Shown here piece by piece: positions 14,907-22,634 of a stretch of DNA of 35,740 nt. The notes under the pieces were generated by a model. It made no database searches. It was not told the origin of the DNA and saw only the letters and a program-made list of their open reading frames with translations. This DNA comes from Candidatus Wolframiiraptor allenii (lineage in GTDB: Archaea > Thermoproteota > Nitrososphaeria_A > Caldarchaeales > Wolframiiraptoraceae): assembly GCA_023539495.1 (NCBI GenBank), contig JAKCEV010000005.1, positions 1 to 35,740 of the forward strand, read 5' to 3'. Both the position numbers and the translations under genes were made by a program. Positions within the stretch are counted from its first letter, which is position 1, and each line of letters begins with the position of its first letter.

Positions 14907-15717
14907 GGGCCACCACCATCCCGATGACCGCGATCGCCGAGAGTATTCCTATGCCGCCGCTCGGCGGGATATTCATGACCTGGGCCAGAGCATAGCCTCC
15001 AAGGCTCAGGGAGGTTGCCGACAGGTAGGATGCGGCGAAAAGCCTTCTCCTGAAGAACCTGACGGCGATCGCCCCCGGAATCGCTAGGAGTACGTGGGTA
15101 GCGAGAACTCCTATGCTCATTGAGAGTATCGAGGCCGTGAGGGAGCCGAGGGCGAAGAAGAGATAACGGTATAGCCTCGTGTTTATACCCATCGCCTCGG
15201 CACCATCCCTATCGAAGGCGATGTACTTTATCTCACCACTTATCAGGTGCATCAAGGGCGCGGTTATCACTAGGCCGGTTAATGTTCTCTGAAGGTCTCC
15301 TAAAGTGGCCACTGCCGATGTCCCGGCGACATATACCCATGCCAGCGAGAGGCCGGTTGAGGATGCCTTAGCTAGGAGGTAACTGAATACAACGGTTATC
15401 GTTGTTGCTAGGGCAACAGCGAGAGCTATGGAAACGTCCTCTGAGAATATCCTCTCGGATAGCTCGGCGACGAGTATCGAGAGGATCAGGGCCATTAGGA
15501 ATGCTGTTACCGGGACTGGGAGGCTGATGCCCAACACCTCATTCAGGTAAACCCCGAGTATTGCACCACCGAGAATGGAATGAGTCATAGTCAATGCGAA
15601 TAATATACTCCTAGATATTATGAGGGGTAAGCTTATGGCCCCGATGAGGAGACCATTCGCGGCCGCTGATAGGTAAATTAGCAAGAGGAGGTCAAGCGGC
15701 ATCCGAGCATCACCCAT
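14896..15717 (-). CDS. znuB: Zinc/manganese ABC importer, ABC-3 family membrane permease
   Basis: 273 residues with about eight hydrophobic segments, the family norm. LTMTHSILGGAILG near residue 38 and VLLAIPGAIAVRF near 210 are ABC-3 motifs; AFDRDGAEAMGIN near 170 is the cytoplasmic coupling loop (usual form FDxxxAxxxG). Overlaps the ATPase gene by 8 bases upstream and the DtxR-type regulator by 11 bases downstream. Confidence 0.93.
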   Translation of the reverse strand: MGDARMPLDLLLLIYLSAAANGLLIGAISLPLIISRSILFALTMTHSILGGAILGVYLNEVLGISLPVPVTAFLMALILSILVAELSERIFSEDVSIALAVALATTITVVFSYLLAKASSTGLSLAWVYVAGTSAVATLGDLQRTLTGLVITAPLMHLISGEIKYIAFDRDGAEAMGINTRLYRYLFFALGSLTASILSMSIGVLATHVLLAIPGAIAVRFFRRRLFAASYLSATSLSLGGYALAQVMNIPPSGGIGILSAIAVIGMVVARES

Positions 15718-16471
15718 GATCCTCGCCGAGTATGAATCCCGCCGGTATCTCGGTCAAGCCTGGATAGGCCCTCCTGAGATTCTCTAATGTCAGAACCTCG
15801 CCAGCCCTCCCTATGGCGTAGACTCGCTTATTCAGCAGGATCACGGTAGGCTCCAAGTGAATGCATGGGCTGAGCTCATGCGCGACGAGGAATATATCGA
15901 TCCCCCTATCTCTATGCAGCCTATAGAGTAGATCAGCTATCTCGCATTTCATGTCGAAGTCCAGCATAGAGTAGGGTTCATCAAGGAGCAGCATCCTAGG
16001 CTCTCCGACGAGTGCTCTAGCGATGAGGACTCTCTGCCTCTGCCCGCCGCTAAGCTCGGAGAACTGCGCTGAGGGGTCATCCAGCCCGACGAGTTCGAGG
16101 GCTTCGCGAACCCTGCGCCTCACCTCTCCGGTCACGATCCTAGGCGGCAGGTTCCTCGACAAAGCCGCCATGGCGACAACCTCCTCAATGCTCATAGGTA
16201 TCCGATGATCTATATTGATGACCTGCGGGATGTATCCGATGAGTCTCCTGACCCTGTTAGCCTCCCTCGGGACATCATATCCCATAATACTTATCATGCC
16301 CTTTTGGGGCTTGAGCAAGCCAAGCATAAGCTTCAGCAGCGTGCTCTTTCCGGCGCCATTCGGCCCCATGACAGCGCAAAAGAAGGGCGAGTCGAGCTCG
16401 AAAGAAACGTCCTCTAGCGCCACCCTATCGCCGAAAGAATATGACACGTTCCTAAGCTCAACCTCACCCAT
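15710..16471 (-). CDS. znuC: Zinc/manganese ABC importer, ATP-binding protein
   Basis: 253 residues. Walker A GPNGAGKST at about residues 36-44, Q-loop YIPQ near 85, signature LSGGQRQR near 142-149, Walker B MLLLDEPY near 160-166 and switch His in VAHEL near 198. Pairs with the permease (15717) and lipoprotein-like binding protein (17477), with 8-base overlaps on both sides. Confidence 0.95.
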   Translation of the reverse strand: MGEVELRNVSYSFGDRVALEDVSFELDSPFFCAVMGPNGAGKSTLLKLMLGLLKPQKGMISIMGYDVPREANRVRRLIGYIPQVINIDHRIPMSIEEVVAMAALSRNLPPRIVTGEVRRRVREALELVGLDDPSAQFSELSGGQRQRVLIARALVGEPRMLLLDEPYSMLDFDMKCEIADLLYRLHRDRGIDIFLVAHELSPCIHLEPTVILLNKRVYAIGRAGEVLTLENLRRAYPGLTEIPAGFILGEDHG

Positions 16472-17477
16472 GCCGCTTCACCCTCAGGATGAGCAATACT
16501 AGGACTAGCGCGAGCATGATATTAGCCACAAGTGATGGAAGCAGGAATGCATCCAATAAGCTTCCCGTGCTCCTCATGTTACCACCAGACTGAAGCCTGC
16601 TCTTAATTATGGATGCCGCGGATGCTGGGGCGAGCTCAGGCCTATCTGAGAAGTCAAGAAGCGGGATAAGCGCATACGGGACATTATTCTCTTCTAATGC
16701 TCTCATGATGGCTGAGCCCTCCGTGAGGCCCATATCACTCATGAGCACGAGCGAGACCCTGCCTTCCCGAAAAAGTTCCACAATCTCGGCAACCTCCCTG
16801 GGAGAGGGCTCCACGCCGTGTTCAATCCTGAGCATGGCCTCCACGTCGAGACCGAGATCTTCGGCGATATACTGGAGCGCGGGATCCACAAGGGCAACTC
16901 TAACACCATGAACGCTCAATCGCTTGACAACATCCTCAATGAGCTTAATTCTCTCGAGATAAGCATCCAGTCTCTGCTTGAAGTACTCCGACTTATCCGG
17001 CATAAGCCTTAAGAGCTCGCCAGCGCACGCCTTAGCAATAGCCCTCAGGCCGCTTAACGAGAAGAAGTATCCATGTGGGTTCAGACTTCCATCTATCTCG
17101 AGAAGCCTCAACCCCTCCTTCTGATAATCACGGTAGTCTACAACTCGAGCCCTGATAAGCCCCTCCTTAACAAGCTCCTCAATCCTCTCCTCAACTGGGA
17201 GGTGATGCGGTCCTGTCATAACTATCAAGGATGCGCCGCCGATAAGCGATAGAAGTTCCTGAGCACTTGGCTCATAGCTATGTGGATCGGCGCCTGGCGG
17301 GAGAATTTCCTTCACATTAACATATTCTCCGCCGACCTCTTCGACGACGCTGGCCAAAGGCCCAGCAGTAACCACCACCAAGACCCTGCCCTCCTGAGCT
17401 GAGGCGTGACCCATCAAGAGAGCCAGAATCAGGAGGGCCGATAATAAAGCAGCCCCACCAACCCGGTAAATACTCAT
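16464..17477 (-). CDS. znuA: Zinc/manganese ABC importer, substrate-binding protein (ZnuA-like), membrane anchored
   Basis: 337 residues from the ATG at 17477. Residues 1-27 form a signal peptide ending ASA. Probable metal ligands: His66 (PPGADPHSYEP), a His in GPHHLP near 123, His in NPHGYF near 170, and an acidic residue near 260 (LMSDMGL). The protein ends with a hydrophobic segment (residues about 312-332, LVANIMLALVLVLLILRV) and basic tail, so it is held by a C-terminal transmembrane anchor rather than a lipid. A GTG at 17495 is in frame, but TTTAA about 26 bases before ATG 17477 points to a leaderless message starting there. Confidence 0.9.
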   Translation of the reverse strand: MSIYRVGGAALLSALLILALLMGHASAQEGRVLVVVTAGPLASVVEEVGGEYVNVKEILPPGADPHSYEPSAQELLSLIGGASLIVMTGPHHLPVEERIEELVKEGLIRARVVDYRDYQKEGLRLLEIDGSLNPHGYFFSLSGLRAIAKACAGELLRLMPDKSEYFKQRLDAYLERIKLIEDVVKRLSVHGVRVALVDPALQYIAEDLGLDVEAMLRIEHGVEPSPREVAEIVELFREGRVSLVLMSDMGLTEGSAIMRALEENNVPYALIPLLDFSDRPELAPASAASIIKSRLQSGGNMRSTGSLLDAFLLPSLVANIMLALVLVLLILRVKRHG

Positions 17478-17595
17478 CCATCGGGTAAGCAGCACAGCCG
17501 TGATTAAAGTTTTACGCCATAAAACTCAGAATGGTCGTCTAAGATTCCTCATATCCCCCTGTTAAAAAGCATCCCTTATACGCCGTGACAGCGTA

Positions 17596-17877
17596 TCAAG
17601 AGATATTATGGGGGTAGGGGAGGGTTGATGCTCTATTAATGACCCCCTCCCTACTCAGGTTAGGGAGGTTTGGGCTAAGCAAAATCATCAGCATGCTAAA
17701 GCTGTCATAGGCAAGCGTCCTAACAATGACCGATGGCGGCCTATACTTCTCCATGACAATCGGCGTCGAGTTTATGTTATCCAAGATATCGATGAACTCC
17801 TTTAGGAGGCCAGCCTCCTTGAAGGCATCCCTAAACTCCTTATTCGACCACCGAATCCCAGGCCGCAGCATACTCAC
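17596..17877 (-). CDS. Small protein, family A (paralogue of 19684-19890)
   Basis: 93 residues. The central block (FKEAGLLKEFIDILDNINSTP and the following ERY/EKYRPP region) matches FEGAGLLREFIVVLDYVDSTP of the gene at 19684, while the C-terminal 25 residues differ and look less ordered (NLPNLSREG). No known domain recognised. Upstream on the same strand (17878-17905) is a partly preserved copy of the conserved element that precedes the paralogue. It is thus a member of the same small-gene set, perhaps with an altered or decayed tail. Confidence 0.5.
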   Translation of the reverse strand: MSMLRPGIRWSNKEFRDAFKEAGLLKEFIDILDNINSTPIVMEKYRPPSVIVRTLAYDSFSMLMILLSPNLPNLSREGVINRASTLPYPHNIS

Positions 17878-17905
17878 TCACCAACGATATCCCCCTAATA
17901 CAGGC
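17878..17905 (-). repeat. Conserved upstream element, partial copy
   Basis: Contains CCTAATACAGGCCTGCCCTT, matching CCTAATACATGCCTGCCCTT of the copies at 1-75 and 19889-19945, but loses the TTATTTCTTGG core. It lies immediately upstream of the family A gene (minus strand). Confidence 0.55.
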
Positions 17906-18026
17906 CTGCCCTTCCCCCAACCCTGATCCTAGCAATCTTCCCGACCCTCACCTTCCTCCCTCTTATAAGGAGGAGCATGGAGAGGACCATTATAGGGAAA
18001 ATAGGGGCGGGGTCGTGTGAGAAGAA

Positions 18027-18278
18027 GTGAAAGCAGATGGCAGGAGGTCTGCGTTCTTAGCCGTCGAGCTTAACCTCGTGGACGAGTTTGGGAGGCGACT
18101 AAAAGGATGGCTATATCTCCTAATGGGATTCATGCTCACAGGCCTAGTGGATATCTTCTATTACTATTACGATCTCCTCGGGCTGATATGGGAGGGACAC
18201 CCGCTGGAGCTACTCTGGCTTTTCTCATACCTAGCTATGGCTAAAGGATTTCACGACGTGTGGATAGGGCGAGAATAA
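18027..18278 (+). CDS. Small membrane protein, unknown function
   Basis: 83 residues from a GTG. Two hydrophobic stretches (LYLLMGFMLTGLVDIFYYYY near 30-49 and LLWLFSYLAMA near 62-72) separated by a short acidic loop. No recognised family. The start codon is uncertain. Lies between the two family A genes in the accessory island, next to the 3' end of the tnpB unit. Confidence 0.45.
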   Translation: MKADGRRSAFLAVELNLVDEFGRRLKGWLYLLMGFMLTGLVDIFYYYYDLLGLIWEGHPLELLWLFSYLAMAKGFHDVWIGRE

Positions 18279-18398
18279 GCATGGTAGCCCATGAAAAGAG
18301 GGATAGGGAAGTCCCTCATGAAGGTGGAATGAGCATTTTTCTCAAGAGGGTTTCAACCCAGCTTGTGATCCCCGGCCCTATCCAAAGAACCACTCGAT

Positions 18399-18535
18399 CC
18401 AAGAAATAGAGAGGAGAGGGAACGTTCTTATAGCGTTCTGGGCTTTTTAGCCCTTCCTCCCTCTTCTCATTGGGAGGCTTTTGGGGGGAACGCGGGCTCC
18501 CCACATCAATCTGGCGCCGGCCGTCAAAAGAGGTT
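18399..18535 (-). ncRNA. Probable omega (re)RNA of the TnpB element
   Basis: Directly after the tnpB stop, the minus strand folds into consecutive hairpins: GGGGA/TCCCC, CCTCCC/GGGAGG, a perfect GGGCT-AAAA-AGCCC and GAACG/CGTTC. TnpB guide RNAs (omega RNAs) come from exactly this position, the 3' end and flank of tnpB. The 3' limit and guide start are not defined; I end the feature at CCAAGAAATA (18399-18408), an inverted copy of the TATTTCTTGG core found upstream of the operon at 19926-19935. Confidence 0.5.
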
Positions 18536-19687
18536 TTAGGGAGTTTTGGCATCCATGTACTCCTCGTAGTATCGGCGTGTCAGGTTTCTTACAGCAATCG
18601 CGTCCCTATCCTCCTCCAAGCCGCATCTCCGGCACCTCATCAGCCTGCGCCCGTTCAAGCTTTCTTCTAGCTCATCTCCGCATATAGGGCATATGCTTGA
18701 GGTATACGCTGGATCAACATACTTCACGTTCAATCCATGGAGCTTCGCCTGATACTCCAATATCCGCTGAAACCTCTTATAACCCCATCTATGTATCCGC
18801 CCATTAAGCTCCCTCGAATCTTTATCTTCCTTATAGACTTCAAGATTTTCCATTACTATTACTGTCGCGCCAACCTCCTTGGCCTTACTGATAATCTCCT
18901 TAGCCGCCCTATAGTAGATCTCCTCGACTCTATGCCTTTCACGGCCCCTATACTTCCCCAGCAACCTCGCTTGCAACTCCCTTTTACGAATTTTCGACTG
19001 TATCCGCCGGCGCTTAAGGAAATATCGCGTCCTAATAATCCCCTCATTCGTCTCAAACCTCTCAATGAAATCATCGTTACCATATACGATGACATTCTCA
19101 TTAACGTCAACGGCGATAACCTTGGCATCCGCGCCCACCTCCGGCAACACAACAGCCCGGCGAAAGGCGACGTTCAGGTAAAGATTACCATTATCCTTCA
19201 GCATCAGCCGCGCCTCACCCGGTTTCATGTCCTTGAACTTATCGTGATACCTCCCGTGAAGTAGCCTTAATGCAATCCATCTCCCTCCATGGACCGCTAT
19301 TGAAGCCCTCCAGCCCTCCACATCAAGCTTGAATAGATGATTATCCAGCCATATTACCTGCCCCTTGAATGTCGGCCTCTCCTTCTCACACATCCCCATC
19401 TTCTTCAACTCTATGAAGGACTCGTAAATGCTGGTGGCAAGCCGGCATGCAGTAAAAATATAATTTGATGGTAATGTTGAATGCCTCTGCCGTAGCTCGC
19501 GATACTTCGCATGATGCAGGCTAATAAAACTAGTGATCCTATGCAAGTGGGCGTATTCTATGAGCTCATTCACGATCCTCTGATACTCCTTGAACAGGCG
19601 ATGTATCTCTGAGATCGTCGCCTCATCAACATCCGTGAGATCCACCTTAAACCTCGCGGTAAGCTTTATCTCTTCAACCGGCATCAT
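18536..19687 (-). CDS. tnpB: TnpB-family RNA-guided nuclease (IS200/IS605 type)
   Basis: 383 residues. The RuvC-like active site is intact: Asp194 (VIAVDVN), Glu280 (VIVMENLE) and Asp362 (EEDRDAIAVRN). The zinc ribbon has Cys333, 336, 352 and 355 (CPICG, CRRCG). The length is typical. There is no tnpA transposase in the window, so the unit cannot move by itself. The start ATG overlaps the stop of the 68-residue gene upstream (TGATG), so translation is coupled. TnpB cleaves DNA matching its guide RNA and maintains the element at its site; intact catalytic residues suggest it is still active. Confidence 0.93.
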   Translation of the reverse strand: MMPVEEIKLTARFKVDLTDVDEATISEIHRLFKEYQRIVNELIEYAHLHRITSFISLHHAKYRELRQRHSTLPSNYIFTACRLATSIYESFIELKKMGMCEKERPTFKGQVIWLDNHLFKLDVEGWRASIAVHGGRWIALRLLHGRYHDKFKDMKPGEARLMLKDNGNLYLNVAFRRAVVLPEVGADAKVIAVDVNENVIVYGNDDFIERFETNEGIIRTRYFLKRRRIQSKIRKRELQARLLGKYRGRERHRVEEIYYRAAKEIISKAKEVGATVIVMENLEVYKEDKDSRELNGRIHRWGYKRFQRILEYQAKLHGLNVKYVDPAYTSSICPICGDELEESLNGRRLMRCRRCGLEEDRDAIAVRNLTRRYYEEYMDAKTP

Positions 19688-19890
19688 CGCTCACCCCTGA
19701 AATCCTCGTCCTCCTCGAAGACCTCATAGAGTAGGCCACATAGCTCCATGCAGACATGGTCCATCACTTTGCCAACGTATCCGCGATAGTATCTCTCGGC
19801 GGTAGCCGGCGTTGAGTCCACGTAATCCAAGACCACGATAAACTCCCTCAGGAGACCAGCCCCCTCGAAAGCGTCCACGTAACCATTCAT
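19684..19890 (-). CDS. Small protein, family A, coupled to tnpB
   Basis: 68 residues, no recognised domain. The block AGLLREFIVVLDYVDSTP is shared with the gene at 17596, followed by an acidic C terminus (EVFEEDEDFRGER). The stop overlaps the tnpB start, so both are made from one message starting at the conserved element 19891-19945. GGAGG lies next to the ATG. A regulator or partner of TnpB is a reasonable guess from the coupling, but nothing in the sequence proves it. Confidence 0.6.
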   Translation of the reverse strand: MNGYVDAFEGAGLLREFIVVLDYVDSTPATAERYYRGYVGKVMDHVCMELCGLLYEVFEEDEDFRGER

Positions 19891-19945
19891 GCCTCCACAA
19901 TACCATCCTAATACATGCCTGCCCTTATTTCTTGGGGACCCGCCT
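19891..19945 (-). repeat. Conserved upstream element, intact copy (left arm)
   Basis: Matches 1-59 nearly base for base and is repeated in inverted orientation at 20262-20311. Together the two arms bracket the family B gene at 19963, each acting as the upstream region of the gene facing outward (family A to the left, zinc-ribbon gene to the right). AAGAAATAAGG read on the minus strand is a candidate TATA box. Confidence 0.65.
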
Positions 19946-19962
19946 GAAAGTGGAAGATTATT

Positions 19963-20241
19963 ATGATGATGCCTAGATGCCGGGGAAGCCGGCTAAAAAT
20001 AGGATTCCATGGCGATAGAGGAACCTCGGAGCATATACTCATAATACCGTTCAGGGACGGGGACGATGTCAAGTATTTCGTGGTGAGGGGCGTGATGGAG
20101 GGTGACAGGCACGTAACGAGATGCGACCTGATCAGGATAATGGACTGGGATCAACTGGTCGAGTACCTTGGGGACGTATGGGAGAAGCTATGGGATGCAG
20201 TGCTATTTAAGCTAAAGGCCGCCGAGATAAGTATGCCATAA
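19963..20241 (+). CDS. Small protein, family B, unknown function
   Basis: 92 residues. IPFRDGDDVKYFVVRG and CDLIRIMDWDQLVEYLGD are the conserved parts shared with the broken copy at 85-372. The protein looks like a small alpha/beta domain and has no motif I recognise. Lies between two inverted copies of the conserved upstream element. The intact frame with preserved amino-acid sequence against a decayed duplicate argues that it is a genuine gene. Confidence 0.55.
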   Translation: MMMPRCRGSRLKIGFHGDRGTSEHILIIPFRDGDDVKYFVVRGVMEGDRHVTRCDLIRIMDWDQLVEYLGDVWEKLWDAVLFKLKAAEISMP

Positions 20242-20261
20242 ACATCATAACACCCCACATT

Positions 20262-20311
20262 TTTCCAAGAAATAAGGGCAGGCATGTATTTGAATTGTGG
20301 CGTGGAGGCGA
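20262..20311 (+). repeat. Conserved upstream element, inverted copy (right arm)
   Basis: CCAAGAAATAAGGGCAGGCA is the reverse complement of the block at 19916-19935, and GTGGCGTGGAGGC corresponds to its distal part. It leads into the ATG of the zinc-ribbon gene remnant at 20319. Confidence 0.65.
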
Positions 20312-20318
20312 GGGGGGT

Positions 20319-20603
20319 ATGGCTGATGTAGGGGACGAGGCTGTGAAGAAGGCAAGTGGCGGGAGGTGCCCAAAGTGTGGGGCCGTGATAAAGTATCTAT
20401 GCTATACTATTGGAAGAAGGCAGTGAATTCGAGGGAGTATTGGCCGGATGGATTCCACAACATAAGGACTGATTATGTCATAGAGTGTTATTTCATGTGC
20501 CCGAAATGCGGGGGAGGTATCACTCTTCGATGGTGTGGAGACCGCTGACAAGCTCCTGAGAGGCCAGCCGATAAAAGAGGGTGAGATATATCCTTGGGAC
20601 TAG
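20319..20603 (+). pseudogene. Frameshifted small zinc-ribbon protein gene (family C)
   Basis: Three pieces in different frames make one plausible protein: MADVGDEAVKKASGG-CPKCGAVIKY, then YYWKKAVNSREYWPDGFHN...CPKCGGGI, then LFDGVETADKLLRGQ ending at a TAG at 20601-20603. Two CPKCG knuckles indicate a zinc ribbon. A shift near 20395 and another near 20523 break the frame. A more decayed copy lies at 26281-26456. Function unknown. Confidence 0.65.
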
Positions 20604-20655
20604 CCCGCACATAACACTCCACTCTTTATTTTCCTCGCGAAAACATCATTAATTA

Positions 20656-20731
20656 CTGCCTGCCAGCCAACAAGTATTCCTCCTAAGATTTCTTTTTAGT
20701 TGAGGTAAATTCTGAGAGAATACTATATATA
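20656..20731 (+). promoter_or_regulatory. Ribosomal-protein promoter region of rps3ae
   Basis: Aligns with 12150-12214 upstream of rps15. Besides the TATA box (CTATATATA, 20723-20731), the 40-60 bases further upstream are conserved, far more than a BRE/TATA pair needs. The transcript would start near 20752, a few bases before ATG 20759. Confidence 0.65.
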
Positions 20732-20758
20732 ATGCCCGCCGGGTCTGAGGGCCTGAAA

Positions 20759-21424
20759 ATGTCGAGCAAGGCGAAGGCTGAGAAGAAGCTTCCAAAAATA
20801 GTCTATACGATTTACTCGCCGGAGTATTTCGGGTATAAGGAGATTGGGACTACTTGGGCGTATACGCCGGAGCAAGTTATCGGGAGGACGCTCTGGGTTA
20901 GCCTCTACACGCTTACGGGCGACTTCTCCCATCAATTCCTCTTGTTAAGGTTCAAGATCGTTAGGGTGAGGGACACGGTCGCGGAAACGGTCTTCTATGG
21001 ACATGAGTATGGGCGGGAGTTCCTGAGAAGCCTCGTGAGGCGTGGGACGAGTAGGATAGACATGATAACAAACCTCGTGACAAAAGATGGGTTCCACTTG
21101 AGGGTTCAAACAACTGCCTTCACATACAACCGGATTGGAAGGCACTCGTGGAAAGCTAAGATGATAAGGAGGATAATGAGGGAGATCTTGGAGAGGTCTG
21201 CGCAGGAGCTCGCCCTCTCCCAGCTCTCGCAGGAGATGGTCTTGGGCAAGACGGCGTCCGACATATACCAAGAAGCGAAGAAGATAACAGCCCTCAGGCA
21301 CGTCGGGGTGATAAAGAGCAAGGTCCTGAAGATACCGGAATGGGTTTATGGCGGAGAGAAGCTACCTGTGGCAGCGGTTGAGACCGAAAGATCGGGAGCG
21401 GAGGCAGAGGCTCCAGCAGGCTAG
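20759..21424 (+). CDS. rps3ae: Small-subunit ribosomal protein S3Ae (eS1)
   Basis: 221 residues from ATG 20759. KIVYTIYSPEYFGYKEIGTT, GRTLWVSLYTLTGDF and NRIGRHSWKAKMIRRIM (residue blocks) identify it. A frame-extending ATG at 20732 lies inside the TATA/start region and would precede the predicted transcript start, so it is rejected. The C-terminal tail (ERSGAEAEAPAG) is variable. The next gene begins within its last 77 bases. Confidence 0.94.
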   Translation: MSSKAKAEKKLPKIVYTIYSPEYFGYKEIGTTWAYTPEQVIGRTLWVSLYTLTGDFSHQFLLLRFKIVRVRDTVAETVFYGHEYGREFLRSLVRRGTSRIDMITNLVTKDGFHLRVQTTAFTYNRIGRHSWKAKMIRRIMREILERSAQELALSQLSQEMVLGKTASDIYQEAKKITALRHVGVIKSKVLKIPEWVYGGEKLPVAAVETERSGAEAEAPAG

Positions 21425-22031
21425 GGAGGCAGTCGCCCTAGAAGCCGCGAGACTACTTTATTATGGAGCATGCAAGGAGTATATTGAGGCTAAGAGGGTT
21501 GCTGCCCAGAAGCTGGGCATCGGCGCTCTTCCCAGCAACCGGGAGGTTGCCATAAAGCTCCTAGAGTATGCCGTTCTCGTGGAGGGTGATGAGTATTGGA
21601 GGAGGTTGAGGAGGTTTAGGGAGGAAGCCCTACATTTAATGATGACTCTCTCCAGCTTCAGGCCAAGGCTCGTTGGAAGCGTTTGGAGGGGGATCATAAA
21701 GCCGAGCAGCGACATAGATATCGAGCTGGACTTCACGGACCCGGAGCCCGTCAAGAGGAAGCTCCTCGAGGAGGGCTACAGGATCATCGAGGAAGGCCCC
21801 ATAGAAGTCCCCGAGCCCTTGAGATATGGAAGCCTGTGGAGAATAGAGGTCGAGACGCCGGCCGGGAGTAGGGCCGAGATAATATTGAAGGAGCATGAGT
21901 GGTATGTGAGGCCCCCCAGATGCGATATATATGGGGATCCTAAGAAAGGCTTAAACCCTGTGGAGTTGAGAGAAGTGCTGGAGAAGAGACCTGATGCACT
22001 CTTCATACCCGGTCTAGAAGGTGATGAATGA
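21348..22031 (+). CDS. MNT-type nucleotidyltransferase-fold protein
   Basis: 227 residues. GSVWRG...KPSSDIDIEL (around residues 110-130) is the nucleotidyltransferase signature (GSxxRG then DxD). The N terminus is helical and basic. Members of this archaeal family sit next to rps3ae in related genomes, but their substrate is unknown. The first in-frame ATG (21348) overlaps rps3ae by 77 bases; a TTG at 21378 would shorten the overlap and may be the real start. The stop overlaps the following gene. Confidence 0.78.
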   Translation: MAERSYLWQRLRPKDRERRQRLQQAREAVALEAARLLYYGACKEYIEAKRVAAQKLGIGALPSNREVAIKLLEYAVLVEGDEYWRRLRRFREEALHLMMTLSSFRPRLVGSVWRGIIKPSSDIDIELDFTDPEPVKRKLLEEGYRIIEEGPIEVPEPLRYGSLWRIEVETPAGSRAEIILKEHEWYVRPPRCDIYGDPKKGLNPVELREVLEKRPDALFIPGLEGDE

Positions 22032-22390
22032 TGGAGATAGATAGGGAGACTTTCAGGAAACTTTTCCCACACCTCTACCGAGAGATGGAGCTAGGGAGGA
22101 TGAGCCTATCAATAGACGCTATCAGGCTGGATGAGAAGGAGGCCGAGGAAGAGGCCTCGAGGCCGAGGGAGCCGACGATGCCGACGGCAATAGACTACTT
22201 GAGAAGATGCGATAACGATGATGAGGCCCTCGAGGTAATAGGCTACCTAGAGAAGAGGGGAGAGATCTCGGCGGAGCAGGCGGAGAGGCTCAGAAAACAA
22301 GTCAAGGAGCATGGTGTGAGGAGCTTCGGGAAGAAGAAGGAATGGGGTTATTACTCGACAAAATACCTAGGAGATGGGATAGAGGAATAG
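22028..22390 (+). CDS. DUF2095-family protein
   Basis: 120 residues. TAIDYLRRCDNDDEALEVIGYLEKRGEIS (split, residues 52-80) and RSFGKKKEWGYY are the family marks; the function is unknown. Acidic helix-rich N-terminal half. Coupled to the nucleotidyltransferase gene by overlapping stop and start, thus third gene of the rps3ae operon. Confidence 0.75.
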   Translation: MMEIDRETFRKLFPHLYREMELGRMSLSIDAIRLDEKEAEEEASRPREPTMPTAIDYLRRCDNDDEALEVIGYLEKRGEISAEQAERLRKQVKEHGVRSFGKKKEWGYYSTKYLGDGIEE

Positions 22391-22393
22391 ATC

Positions 22394-22598
22394 CTAGGCT
22401 CCTGTCTCCTCGATCATTGCTTCAAAGATCAATGATAATTCTTCGAGCCATCTTCTAGCGTTCGCATCGAATCTCGCATATCTCCTCGAGTAAAGTGCCA
22501 CGGGAATGTCCTTATCGCCGAACCTTATTCCAAAATATTTTCCTGGTAAGGTTCACAAGGTTTATGGATGAATTATTGTTGGGATCCAGCATAACCAT
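22394..22598 (-). pseudogene. Frameshifted small gene, unidentified
   Basis: On the minus strand MVMLDPNNNSSINLVNLTRKIF reads into a stop, while a one-base shift continues IRFGDKDIPVALYSRRYARF...EELSLIFEAMIEETGA to a TAG at 22394-22396. The two halves look like one helical protein with a charged tail. TATAGTATTTTAG upstream (around 22625) could be its promoter. No family recognised; a sequencing error is an alternative to true decay. Confidence 0.35.
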
Positions 22599-22634
22599 AC
22601 GGTATTCTATCTCGGAAATAAGCTTTCTAAAATA

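Noticed and set aside
17596-20603. CRISPR array in the accessory island
   Set aside because: Repeats are few, long, dispersed and gene-linked; there is no regular repeat-spacer spacing and no cas gene.
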